Below are positions 6,003-12,105 of a stretch of 12,105 nucleotides of DNA, one piece after another. The notes under the pieces were generated by a model. The model was not told where the DNA came from, searched no databases, and was given only the letters and a program-made list of their open reading frames with translations. Source of the DNA: Lachnospiraceae bacterium UBA6403 (GTDB lineage Bacteria > Bacillota > Clostridia > Lachnospirales > Lachnospiraceae); contig DJPV01000092.1 of assembly GCA_002437435.1 (NCBI GenBank), positions 1-12,105 on the forward strand. The letters run 5' to 3'. Each line of letters begins with the position of its first letter. Positions within the stretch are counted from its first letter, which is position 1. The position numbers were made by a program, and so were the translations under genes.

Positions 6003-6932
6003 TTAATCCGCTGTCCACTCCTTTAACGCTGCGGACAGCCTGCGGTCAATATCCTTTCTGGTTGCTTCACATTCCTTTGGATAATCTCTGGCAGCCTTAA
6101 AGACAAATTTTAATACAAATTTGAGTCCGATCGGAAGTGCGATCCGAAGCAATGTTTCCGGTAATACAAAGTGAGTACCATGTTCATAAACAAGAGTATC
6201 GTATTCACATGTATGTGGACGTTCTTTTAAACGCTGATCCATACGGCGGACATATTTGCCAGCCTCCCAGAAGCTGTCATCATCCGCACCGATCAAGAAT
6301 AAGCGGCCTTTTATATTCTCGACCTTTACCATTTCTTCCTCTGTATGCGGTCTTGCCTTTTCCGAATCTATAAACAACCGGGTCGACCGTGTGATATCAC
6401 CGGAGCCTTTTGTTTCTTCCTCAATCTTCTGCCAATACACCGGATGTTCATAAACAAATGGCATATAAGGCAGCGGCTTTCCCTGCCATGAAAGAGTGGA
6501 TGCGTTCGGAATCGGCCATTCCTTACATCCGTCTTTTTCTCCCTGTTCAAATCCCTGCCATACAAAATCACTGGCAGTAAGCCCGATCGTCATCGTAATA
6601 TCCGGGAAATAAGATGCTGCAACGATCGCATCCATTCCAGCCGTGCTCATTCCCATAATACCGATCTTCCGGTTTCCATGAGCCTGTAACCACTTTATTG
6701 CGGCCTGAATTCTTTCCAGCGGATTGTTGACATGACTGTAATTTTTTCTCCCCGGAGATACACACATAGCATTTACACCCTGTCTGTGAAGCCATTTTGC
6801 TCCACATTTTGCCATATAATCATTCGGATCATCCCCAAACAATCCGATCACGGCGCAATCTGCCCCTTTGGGATTTTCGTAATACGTTCCATAAAATCCA
6901 TCTTTTTCGTTTTCAAAAAATTGTTTTTTCAT
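6003..6932 (-). CDS. Alpha/beta hydrolase, BAAT/acyl-CoA thioester hydrolase C-terminal type
   Basis: A 309-residue soluble alpha/beta-hydrolase. The nucleophile elbow is GMSTAG (Ser96), the acid is probably in GADDDSFWEA (Asp217 or Asp218) and the histidine in EHGTHF (His254), giving an intact triad in the expected order. The layout matches the C-terminal domain shared with bile acid-CoA:amino acid N-acyltransferase and acyl-CoA thioesterases. The family usually carries Cys or Ser as nucleophile, and here it is Ser, which favours hydrolysis. No signal peptide is visible, so it is probably cytosolic. AGGAGA at 6938-6943 precedes the ATG. It sits 86 bp downstream of the tetR gene on the same strand and may be co-transcribed or controlled by the repeats in that gap. 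The substrate is unknown. Confidence 0.8.
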   Translation of the reverse strand: MKKQFFENEKDGFYGTYYENPKGADCAVIGLFGDDPNDYMAKCGAKWLHRQGVNAMCVSPGRKNYSHVNNPLERIQAAIKWLQAHGNRKIGIMGMSTAGMDAIVAASYFPDITMTIGLTASDFVWQGFEQGEKDGCKEWPIPNASTLSWQGKPLPYMPFVYEHPVYWQKIEEETKGSGDITRSTRLFIDSEKARPHTEEEMVKVENIKGRLFLIGADDDSFWEAGKYVRRMDQRLKERPHTCEYDTLVYEHGTHFVLPETLLRIALPIGLKFVLKFVFKAARDYPKECEATRKDIDRRLSAALKEWTAD

Positions 6933-6947
6933 GTTGTTCTCCTGTTC

Positions 6948-6972
6948 CTAACGCAAGTTAGTATATTCTAAC
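6948..6972. promoter_or_regulatory. Alternating CTAAC/GTTAG half-sites upstream of the hydrolase
   Basis: Reads CTAAC-GCAA-GTTAG-TATATT-CTAAC, two overlapping inverted repeats sharing the middle half-site. It lies immediately before the hydrolase ribosome binding site. TATACT occurs twice on the minus strand (6960-6965 and 6983-6988) without a good -35. It could be an operator or a leader hairpin. It does not match the ATGAGT operators of the divergent promoter. Confidence 0.3.
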
Positions 6973-7018
6973 ATTCATGGACAGTATACTCTAAATGACT
7001 GCCAGATTCCACACTTTC

Positions 7019-7639
7019 TTACATTTTCTTATCATATTCATCTGCAATACAATATCGGCAGATCAGGTCCGTCAACTCATCGATGACTTTTTCTTTATCA
7101 TAGTCATTTTCATAAAAGGTCACCTCATGCACAACCGCCTCCAATGCACATTGAAGGATCAGGGATGTGGTCTTAAGATCAGAGATTCTGAGCATTTTTT
7201 TATTTGTCTCAAGCAGTGAGAAAAATGTCTGAAATGCACCTGCACGCGCCTTCGCTTCCAGTTCGTGCAAGTCATCATACTGCAAAGACAGAGCGGATAT
7301 CTCCTTCTGGAATGCTGTCATATATTCATGATTATGCAGGATCAGCGCAACGTATTTTCTGACAAATTCCCGTGGAGATATGAACCCGGACACATCCATG
7401 ACCGTAATCTCCTGCAAAGACTCATTATAAAGATCCGTGATCAATTCTTCATATAACGACTTCTTATCAACAAAATAGCTGTAAAATGTACCAATCGACA
7501 CATTTGCTTTCTTTGCGATCTCGTTGCTGCTGGTGTTATGAAACCCCTTTGTCGAGAACAGCTCGACCGCCGCTTTCTTCAGTGCTTCTTTTTTCTCAAT
7601 ACTTCTTTTCTGTTTTGGGATACGAATTTCTTCCGGCAT
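7019..7639 (-). CDS. TetR/AcrR-family transcriptional regulator
   Basis: A 206-residue DNA-binding protein. The N-terminal TetR domain is clear: AALKKA-type helix 1 (EALKKAAVELFSTKGF, about 18-33) and helix-turn-helix NTSSNEIAKKANVSIGTFYSYFVDKKSLYEEL (about 35-66). The C-terminal 135 residues are the variable ligand-binding helices, and the ligand cannot be predicted. AGGAG stands seven bases before the ATG. It is divergent from the GNAT gene, with two matching palindromes in the shared promoter region, so autoregulation and control of the acetyltransferase are likely. The hydrolase downstream on the same strand may be part of the regulon. Confidence 0.92.
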   Translation of the reverse strand: MPEEIRIPKQKRSIEKKEALKKAAVELFSTKGFHNTSSNEIAKKANVSIGTFYSYFVDKKSLYEELITDLYNESLQEITVMDVSGFISPREFVRKYVALILHNHEYMTAFQKEISALSLQYDDLHELEAKARAGAFQTFFSLLETNKKMLRISDLKTTSLILQCALEAVVHEVTFYENDYDKEKVIDELTDLICRYCIADEYDKKM

Positions 7640-7693
7640 GTATTACTCCTTTATGTAAAAATTAATTCCGTTCATACTGGTTTTGCTGTTTTC

Positions 7694-7722
7694 AGTATAA
7701 GCATATAAATAAATAAAGTCAA
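7694..7722 (-). promoter_or_regulatory. Sigma-A-type promoter of the tetR gene
   Basis: On the minus strand: TTGACT (7717-7722), a 17-bp spacer, then TATACT (7694-7699). The predicted start near 7687 gives a leader of about 48 bases. Operator O1 begins seven bases upstream of the -35. Confidence 0.75.
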
Positions 7723-7728
7723 TAAAAC

Positions 7729-7744
7729 ATGAGTATGTACTCAT
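7729..7744. promoter_or_regulatory. TetR operator O1 (ATGAGT-ATGT-ACTCAT)
   Basis: A perfect palindrome in the six-base half-sites, effectively seven-base arms with a TG centre. It sits between the two divergent -35 boxes (7722 and 7752), so a bound dimer would block both promoters. The same half-sites and spacing recur at 7795-7810. Confidence 0.7.
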
Positions 7745-7751
7745 ATTTCTA

Positions 7752-7780
7752 TTGACAGCAAAATCCTGGCGTGATATTCT
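7752..7780 (+). promoter_or_regulatory. Sigma-A-type promoter of the GNAT acetyltransferase gene
   Basis: A perfect TTGACA (7752-7757), a 17-bp spacer, and TATTCT (7775-7780). The predicted start is near 7787, leaving a leader of about 108 bases to the ATG at 7895. It is flanked by operators O1 and O2. Confidence 0.8.
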
Positions 7781-7794
7781 ACAGCCATACAAAT

Positions 7795-7810
7795 ATGAGT
7801 TAAAACTCAC
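7795..7810. promoter_or_regulatory. TetR operator O2 (ATGAGT-TAAA-ACTCAC)
   Basis: Same half-site and four-base spacing as O1, with one mismatch in the last base. It lies about +8 to +23 relative to the predicted acetyltransferase start, a classic roadblock position. The centres of O1 and O2 are 66 bp apart. Confidence 0.6.
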
Positions 7811-7894
7811 ATTTTTTAAAAAAGAATATTCTATATTGCAGAGATATTATTTTTCAGAATACATTGATTGAAAATTTGGGAGGTATAAAAAGAT

Positions 7895-8482
7895 ATGATA
7901 AAGATTGAGAACTGGTCAACAGAAGATATAGCAAAATACGGCAGACTGATCGGGGAAGCATTTGCCACATCTCCCGGAATCGCAGAGACGATTCCACATG
8001 ATGACCTCGTCAAATCTTTCGAGATCATTACTGAATTCTACTACCGGATGGGTACGTTATACGCAACCTCTGAAAAATGCGAAGGCTTCCTCGCATACTG
8101 GGATAAGAAAACCAGACAGCCACTCGGACCTGCCCTGCATATGATCTGGAGAATGCTGCGTGAAATCCCATTTAAATCATTATTAAATATCGCAACCGGA
8201 TCTGATGAACAGTATAAGAAATTATACCGCAAAGAAAAAGATTATATCGCCGTCTCGATGGTAGTCGTCTTACAGGCTTATCAGGGACAGGGTTTCATGA
8301 AGAAGGTTCTGGAGCTGCCATTTGCAGAAGCCGCCAAACGTGGCTGCCCCTGCATTCTTGATACCGACAACATACAGAAGGTTGTCAAATACGAACATTG
8401 CGGCATGACTAAAACTGCCGAAAAGAAGATGGCGCATGATATCACTCTGTATACCATGGCATATCTTCCTACATCCGCATAA
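7895..8482 (+). CDS. GNAT-family N-acetyltransferase
   Basis: A 195-residue predicted acetyl-CoA-dependent acetyltransferase. Motif A is visible as VVVLQAYQGQGFMKKVLE (about 123-140), where QGQGFM is the pyrophosphate-binding Q/R-x-x-G-x-G/A loop. The C-terminal part (GCPCILDTDNIQKVVKYEHCGM) matches the GNAT strand-helix in which a residue collides with an alternative conformer of the substrate (Y..xGF pattern). GGGAGG at 7878-7883 precedes the ATG. It is the only plus-strand gene between two minus-strand blocks and shares its regulatory region with tetR, so it is the likely main target of that repressor. Its 3' end overlaps the tail of the converging thiE/tenI gene by 14 bases. The substrate is unknown; a small-molecule or antibiotic-like ligand would fit the TetR pairing, but that is only inference. 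Confidence 0.85.
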   Translation: MIKIENWSTEDIAKYGRLIGEAFATSPGIAETIPHDDLVKSFEIITEFYYRMGTLYATSEKCEGFLAYWDKKTRQPLGPALHMIWRMLREIPFKSLLNIATGSDEQYKKLYRKEKDYIAVSMVVVLQAYQGQGFMKKVLELPFAEAAKRGCPCILDTDNIQKVVKYEHCGMTKTAEKKMAHDITLYTMAYLPTSA

Positions 8483-9062
8483 ATCCTGACATCATACAAC
8501 CGCCTGCCGCACCAGCTTCCATCACCTGTGGCAGGCGTTCTTCATTGATTCCGCCGATCGCATATACCGGAACAGGACAGTTCACACAGATCTCACGAAC
8601 AAATTCCAGCCCTCTGCCCTTCAGCCCTTTCTTACATTCTGTCTCAAATATCGTTCCAAGAACAATCTGTGTCGCTTCGCTCTTAACTGCAAGCCCGACA
8701 TCCTCCATGCTGTGGCAGGACACACTGATCTCTTTAAAATTCGTTGTCAGAGCATCACGCTGAACATCTGACAAATCCTGCAACACAGGGATCGACAAAT
8801 GAATATTCTCACAGTCAAGCCGTTCTGCAATCTCCATTCTGGAATGCAGAAAGACAGGTATTCCTGCTGCCCTGTATATTTCCAAAACCTTTGCTGCAAG
8901 CTTCTCATATTCTGCATCCGACAGGTCTTTTTCCCGCAGGATCAATGCATGTGGATGCACCTGAGCGACCTTTTGAAGCTGTTCCAGAAAATCTCCATTT
9001 ACCAGCGCGCGATTGGTGATCACGATCGCATGCGCATAGCTGTTACACATAGATATAGTCAT
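8469..9062 (-). CDS. tenI: ThiE/TenI-family protein, probably TenI-type thiazole tautomerase
   Basis: A 197-residue TIM-barrel protein of the ThiE/TenI family, last gene of the thi operon. Classical thiamin-phosphate synthase has QLR.K, a Gly-Gln-Asp-type metal/pyrophosphate loop after the His of strand 4, and a P-x-F-x-T-x-T-K loop. Here these read ILREK (41-45, Gln missing), IHLSIPVLQ (87-95, no GQxD) and TIFETECKKGLKGRG (137-151). The last block and the CHS at 116-118 resemble Bacillus TenI, which aromatises the thiazole made by ThiG and has a catalytic His in that position. AIGGI (168-172) is shared by both. The ATG at 9062 overlaps the end of thiH by 20 bases with no clear ribosome binding site, which implies translational coupling. 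The alternative is a divergent thiamin-phosphate synthase, which is the default annotation. Confidence 0.85.
   Translation of the reverse strand: MTISMCNSYAHAIVITNRALVNGDFLEQLQKVAQVHPHALILREKDLSDAEYEKLAAKVLEIYRAAGIPVFLHSRMEIAERLDCENIHLSIPVLQDLSDVQRDALTTNFKEISVSCHSMEDVGLAVKSEATQIVLGTIFETECKKGLKGRGLEFVREICVNCPVPVYAIGGINEERLPQVMEAGAAGGCMMSGFMRM
8501..8537 (+). terminator. Possible terminator hairpin of the GNAT gene, inside the thiE/tenI coding region
   Basis: CGCCTGCC (8501-8508) pairs perfectly with GGCAGGCG (8530-8537) across 21 bases, followed by TTCTTCATT. It begins 19 bases after the GNAT stop. The long loop and weak T-tract make it a poor terminator, and the sequence is also fixed by coding for the Ala/Gly-rich end of the opposing gene. 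Confidence 0.3.
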
Positions 9063-10302
9063 TCAGAACCGGCTGCAAGCCGCCCTTCTCCATATCCTGA
9101 TACATGGATGCAAAGGAACGATCATCGTTGATCTCGAACTGCTCATCTCCTACATCCGCATCCTCTTTGCCCTCGTATTTTTCTTCATGATCACCGATAC
9201 CGGTCGATACTCCGGCAGAAACCTTTGTTGCACAGATCTTCGTGATTCCATTCCGGAAGGTTGCGCTCTCACGGCTCGATACCGTGATTCCGGCAAATGG
9301 CAGGAACATCCGATATGCACAGAGCACCTGACAGAGCTCCTTCTCACCTACATCCCTTGGATTGATCTTCTCATTATTCACGATCGGCCGCAGACGCGGG
9401 CAGCTCAATGATAATTCTGCATGTGGATATTTGCGGTTGATATAATAGACATGAAGTGCCGTTGCCAGTGCATCTTTTCTGAAATCATCCAGTCCCAGAA
9501 GTGCGGAGAATCCTGCGCCGCGCATGCCGCCCATCAAGGCACGCTCCTGCGCATCAAAACGATACGGCCAGACACGCTTATGTCCCATCAAATGCAAGGT
9601 CTCGTATTTGTCTGTGTTGTATGTCTCCTGAAAAACAGTCACATAATCAACGCCACATTCATGCAGATATTTGTATTCATCCACATTTACCGGGTAGATC
9701 TCGATTCCGATATTTTTAAAATATTTTCTTGCGATCTTCACCGCTTCTCCGATATATGTAACATCCGAATATGCCCGGCTCTCGCCTGTCAGGATCAGAA
9801 TTTCTTCCATACCGGTATGTGCAATGACCTGCATCTCATGCTCGATCTCCTCCATCGTCAGCTTCTTCCGGCGGATGTTGTTATAACAGTTGAAGCCGCA
9901 GTAAATGCAGTAGTTCTGGCAATAGTTTGCGATATAAAGCGGAGTGAAGATATAGACCGTATTTCCAAAATGATTCTTCGTGATCTCCTCTGCTTTTCTC
10001 GCCATCTGTTCCAGATACGGTGCTGCTGCCGGTGACAGCAATGCTTTGAAATCCTCGATCGAACAGCTCTCATGTGACAACGCACGTTCTACATCTGCTG
10101 CAGTATAGGAATCATAGTCAAATGCATCCATAGCCGCAAGCACTTTGTCCTTGATATCCGAATCGATCACCTGCATGCCTTCCATATATTCCATATGATT
10201 TGTCCGGAACGATGCATCCTGTTCCAGACGATGCTTGCGCTCCAATGCTTCCTGTGGAAGTTTGTCACTGTCAACAAAATATACCTGATTTTCTTCGTTC
10301 AT
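9043..10302 (-). CDS. thiH: 2-Iminoacetate synthase ThiH (radical SAM tyrosine lyase)
   Basis: A 419-residue radical-SAM enzyme that splits tyrosine to p-cresol and dehydroglycine, the glycine imine used by ThiG to build the thiazole ring. It is the oxygen-independent counterpart of glycine oxidase ThiO and marks an anaerobe. The [4Fe-4S] ligands are in NYCQNYCIYCGFNC: Cys128, Cys132 and Cys135 (C-x3-C-x2-C), after a family N-terminal extension of about 115 residues. Downstream ILTGESRAYS (SAM-binding GE-type motif) and SLSCPRLRPI fit ThiH. A ribosome binding site of GGGGG overlaps the thiG stop, with a 13-base gap between genes. It ends NDYIYV, overlapping the next gene by 20 bases. The ThiH assignment is confident from both motifs and operon. 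Confidence 0.95.
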   Translation of the reverse strand: MNEENQVYFVDSDKLPQEALERKHRLEQDASFRTNHMEYMEGMQVIDSDIKDKVLAAMDAFDYDSYTAADVERALSHESCSIEDFKALLSPAAAPYLEQMARKAEEITKNHFGNTVYIFTPLYIANYCQNYCIYCGFNCYNNIRRKKLTMEEIEHEMQVIAHTGMEEILILTGESRAYSDVTYIGEAVKIARKYFKNIGIEIYPVNVDEYKYLHECGVDYVTVFQETYNTDKYETLHLMGHKRVWPYRFDAQERALMGGMRGAGFSALLGLDDFRKDALATALHVYYINRKYPHAELSLSCPRLRPIVNNEKINPRDVGEKELCQVLCAYRMFLPFAGITVSSRESATFRNGITKICATKVSAGVSTGIGDHEEKYEGKEDADVGDEQFEINDDRSFASMYQDMEKGGLQPVLNDYIYV

Positions 10303-10315
10303 TTTCGACTGCCCC

Positions 10316-11080
10316 CTAACGCAAGAAACCTGTCAAAGGATCGGAGGCACTTCCGCCTCTTGCAAGGACACGACCCATTCCGGTCAGGTATGCTTTTCTT
10401 CCGGCTTCGATCGCAAGCTTAAATGCTGCTGCCATCTCCGGTACATCACCTGCTGTTGCGATGGCTGTATTTGCCATGATCGCAGCCGCACCCATTTCCA
10501 TCGCTTCACATGCCTGGGATGGTTTTCCAATGCCGGCATCCACGATGATCGGCAGGTCGATCTCGTCGATCAATACCTGGATCATAGCCTTTGTCGCAAG
10601 CCCCTTATTACTTCCAATCGGTGCTGCAAGCGGCATAACAGCAGCCGCACCTGCACTCTGAAGATCCCTTGCCACATTTAAATCCGGATTCATATATGGC
10701 AGTACCACGAAGCCTTCCTTTGCAAGGATCTCGGTTGCTTTCACAGTCTCATAATTATCCGGGAAGAGGTATTTTGCATCACGCATGATCTCTACCTTTA
10801 CAAAATTGCCACAGCCCATTGCCCGGCTGAGCCTTGCGATACGGACAGCCTCTTCGGCATTTCTAGCACCTGAAGTATTCGGAAGCAGGGTAACTCCTTC
10901 CGGAATATAGTCCAGAATATTTTCACTTTCCTGTGTATTTGCACGTCGTAATGCGAGGGTAATGATCTCTGCCCCTCCCTGTTCGACTGCTGCCTTGATC
11001 AGGTTCAGGTTATATTTGCCTGATCCTAAGATGAAACGGCTCTTGAATTCCTTGCCGCCTAAGATGAATTTATCTTCCAT
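10316..11080 (-). CDS. thiG: Thiazole synthase ThiG
   Basis: A 254-residue TIM-barrel enzyme that condenses 1-deoxy-D-xylulose 5-phosphate, dehydroglycine and ThiS thiocarboxylate into thiazole phosphate carboxylate. The Schiff-base lysine is Lys95 in FVKVEI (93-98), and the family blocks [14 protein letters not shown] (65-78), [12 protein letters not shown] and [11 protein letters not shown] are present. Length and start are typical of ThiG (residues [14 protein letters not shown] six bases upstream). The gap to thiF upstream is 81 bases, the largest in the operon; I found no convincing promoter or terminator in it. It is followed closely by thiH, its known physical partner in enterobacteria. 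Confidence 0.97.
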   Translation of the reverse strand: MEDKFILGGKEFKSRFILGSGKYNLNLIKAAVEQGGAEIITLALRRANTQESENILDYIPEGVTLLPNTSGARNAEEAVRIARLSRAMGCGNFVKVEIMRDAKYLFPDNYETVKATEILAKEGFVVLPYMNPDLNVARDLQSAGAAAVMPLAAPIGSNKGLATKAMIQVLIDEIDLPIIVDAGIGKPSQACEAMEMGAAAIMANTAIATAGDVPEMAAAFKLAIEAGRKAYLTGMGRVLARGGSASDPLTGFLR

Positions 11081-11161
11081 GTTGTCTCCTTTTTCAATAT
11101 AAAATAAGTACTAGAATTAATATGTTATCCTGCTCGAATACCTTATGGCTTCTTCTGATAC

Positions 11162-11815
11162 TTAATTTTCCATAATTAGCTGTAATACCTTGTTTGCCTC
11201 ATGAGCTGCACAGGCAGCTACCCGTGGGGCGATAAGTCCTATGCCTCCACCGACATCGGTGCTCTGATCCCCACACACATACAGACGGCGCATCATCTGA
11301 CGTGTTTTTATCGCATTGGTATCTGCATATCCTGCCATGCCATTTCCCGATACAACAGTTGCATCCGGGCACTGCATCAGCAGTTCACGCACCAGCATTG
11401 CCTTCTGATCCGGTTTGTCAAATGCTTCACACACGATCGGATATTCACCGAATAACTCCTTTACATTGTCCGGGGTTACTTTCGTCTGCACGGTCTCATA
11501 CGTCAGATATGGATTGATCTGATACAGGGTTTCGAGCAGGGCTTCCGTCTTCGGCTTCCCAAGCTGCGATATAAAGTACATCTGACGATTGAGATTCGTC
11601 ACATCCACCACATCGAAATCCACCAGCAGCAAATGTCCAACGCCACTTCTTGCAAGCATGACTGCGATATTTGACCCCAGTCCACCGATACCTGCAACAG
11701 CCACCTTTGCCGCACGCAACTTCACCTGCATCTCTTTCGGAAATCTTGCATCAAATGCACGATCCAGTTCTTCCTGCGAGATCAGCTCCTGCATTTTCTT
11801 CTGCATCTCTGTCAT
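11162..11815 (-). CDS. thiF: ThiS adenylyltransferase ThiF (short, zinc-less form)
   Basis: A 217-residue E1-like enzyme that activates the ThiS C terminus with ATP before sulfur transfer. The nucleotide-binding loop is GIGGLGS (42-48), followed by the acidic DFDVVD (66-71) and NLNRQ (74-78), the E1 signature. It is shorter than enterobacterial ThiF (about 250 residues), and no CxxC pairs for structural zinc are present. Single cysteines lie in IVCEAFD, LYVCGDQS and VAACAAHE; which, if any, carries sulfur is unknown. Its ribosome binding site GGAGG is made of the Gly codons at the end of thiS, three bases separate the genes, and translation is probably coupled. The context (thiS before, thiG after) excludes MoeB. 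Confidence 0.93.
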   Translation of the reverse strand: MTEMQKKMQELISQEELDRAFDARFPKEMQVKLRAAKVAVAGIGGLGSNIAVMLARSGVGHLLLVDFDVVDVTNLNRQMYFISQLGKPKTEALLETLYQINPYLTYETVQTKVTPDNVKELFGEYPIVCEAFDKPDQKAMLVRELLMQCPDATVVSGNGMAGYADTNAIKTRQMMRRLYVCGDQSTDVGGGIGLIAPRVAACAAHEANKVLQLIMEN

Positions 11816-11818
11816 GTC

Positions 11819-12013
11819 TCAACCTCCACCAACAAATCGTAATACCTCGATCACATCTTCATCCTGAATGATCGTATTGCCAAGTTCATCTTTTGGAATA
11901 ATGTCCAGATTCCGTTCTACAACGACACGTTCCGGCTCAAATCCGGCTTCCTTCAAATATTCCAGAAGATTCTTACCGGCAATTTCTTTTTCTTCACCAT
12001 TGATTTTTACCAT
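11819..12013 (-). CDS. thiS: Sulfur carrier protein ThiS
   Basis: A 64-residue ubiquitin-like beta-grasp protein carrying sulfur as a C-terminal thiocarboxylate for ThiG. It ends DVIEVLRFVGGG, the required terminal Gly-Gly, and shows the ThiS pattern VKINGEEKEI...LLEYL...VVVERN...IIP. First gene of the operon in this window. GGAG precedes the ATG by seven bases. The ThiS rather than MoaD identity follows from length and the adjacent thiF and thiG. Confidence 0.95.
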   Translation of the reverse strand: MVKINGEEKEIAGKNLLEYLKEAGFEPERVVVERNLDIIPKDELGNTIIQDEDVIEVLRFVGGG

Positions 12014-12053
12014 GTATGTTCTCCTATCTTTATTAATTGCACATTCTCTGCAC

Positions 12054-12073
12054 TACAGGACATATGCCCTGTA
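12054..12073 (-). other. Short hairpin in the thiS leader
   Basis: TACAGG (12054-12059) pairs with CCTGTA (12068-12073) across eight bases, about 40 bases upstream of the thiS start. The role is unknown; it could be part of leader regulation. Confidence 0.3.
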
Positions 12074-12077
12074 ACAC

Positions 12078-12092
12078 AAAAAGGCACCGGAT
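12078..12092 (-). terminator. Probable 3' half of an intrinsic terminator in the thi leader
   Basis: On the minus strand: ATCCGGTGCC followed by TTTTT, the form of a terminator's descending arm and U-tract. The matching arm (GGCACCGG) is not in the remaining 13 bases, so it would lie beyond the window. Its place ahead of a thi operon suggests riboswitch-controlled attenuation; the terminator of a preceding gene is the alternative. Confidence 0.4.
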
Positions 12093-12105
12093 CATACAAC
12101 CATAA

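Noticed and set aside
9421..10035. A 204-codon plus-strand frame opposite thiH
   Set aside because: Antisense to the ThiH catalytic core, Cys/His/Ile-rich with no family features.
12014..12105. Complete TPP riboswitch in the window
   Set aside because: None of the conserved aptamer blocks (CUGAGA or the CCUGAUC-type segment) is seen in these 92 bases.

Overview
This window looks like the chromosome of a low-GC, spore-forming anaerobe of the Clostridia, most likely a Lachnospiraceae-type gut bacterium. The evidence is a CotS/aminoglycoside-phosphotransferase-like coat gene with a sporulation-type promoter, a PgcA-type phosphoglucomutase, and a thiSFGH-tenI/E operon that uses the anaerobic radical-SAM ThiH. 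Family-level placement is inference; no rRNA, tRNA or species marker is present.

Layout. Positions 1-1690 hold an AT-rich gene for a stand-alone AAA/DUF4143 ATPase with its own sigma-A-like promoter, then a 239-bp long imperfect palindrome (element E1, 1431-1669). This stretch is bracketed by an 18/19 direct repeat of the last codons of the neighbouring phosphoglucomutase gene. Next come phosphoglucomutase (1688-3439) and a CotS-like degenerate kinase (3543-4529) preceded by a candidate sigma-E promoter, both on the minus strand. Positions 4650-5990 are a gene graveyard: a second palindrome of the same family as E1 (E2, 4655-4845), a frameshifted antitoxin-like remnant whose 3' end lies in an E2 arm, a short coiled-coil/membrane protein with a scrambled C terminus, and the 3' third of a Fic-family gene.

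Positions 6003-8482 are a small regulated module: an alpha/beta hydrolase of the BAAT C-terminal type, a TetR regulator, and a divergent GNAT acetyltransferase. The divergent intergenic region is very readable: two convincing sigma-A promoters and two 16-bp operators, ATGAGT-N4-ACTCA(T/C), one between the -35 boxes and one just after the predicted acetyltransferase start of transcription.

Positions 8469-12013 are the thiazole branch of thiamin synthesis, transcribed on the minus strand as thiS-thiF-thiG-thiH-thiE/tenI. ThiF adenylates ThiS, ThiH supplies dehydroglycine from tyrosine, ThiG builds the thiazole, and the last protein looks more like the TenI thiazole tautomerase than a classical thiamin-phosphate synthase. 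The window ends in the leader of this operon, with what looks like the 3' half of an intrinsic terminator; a TPP riboswitch may lie just outside.

The least explained structures are the two related palindromes E1 and E2. They share a core of about 100 bp but have different outer arms, and each copy's arms are nearly perfectly self-complementary. I saw no CRISPR array, phage, restriction or complete defence locus.
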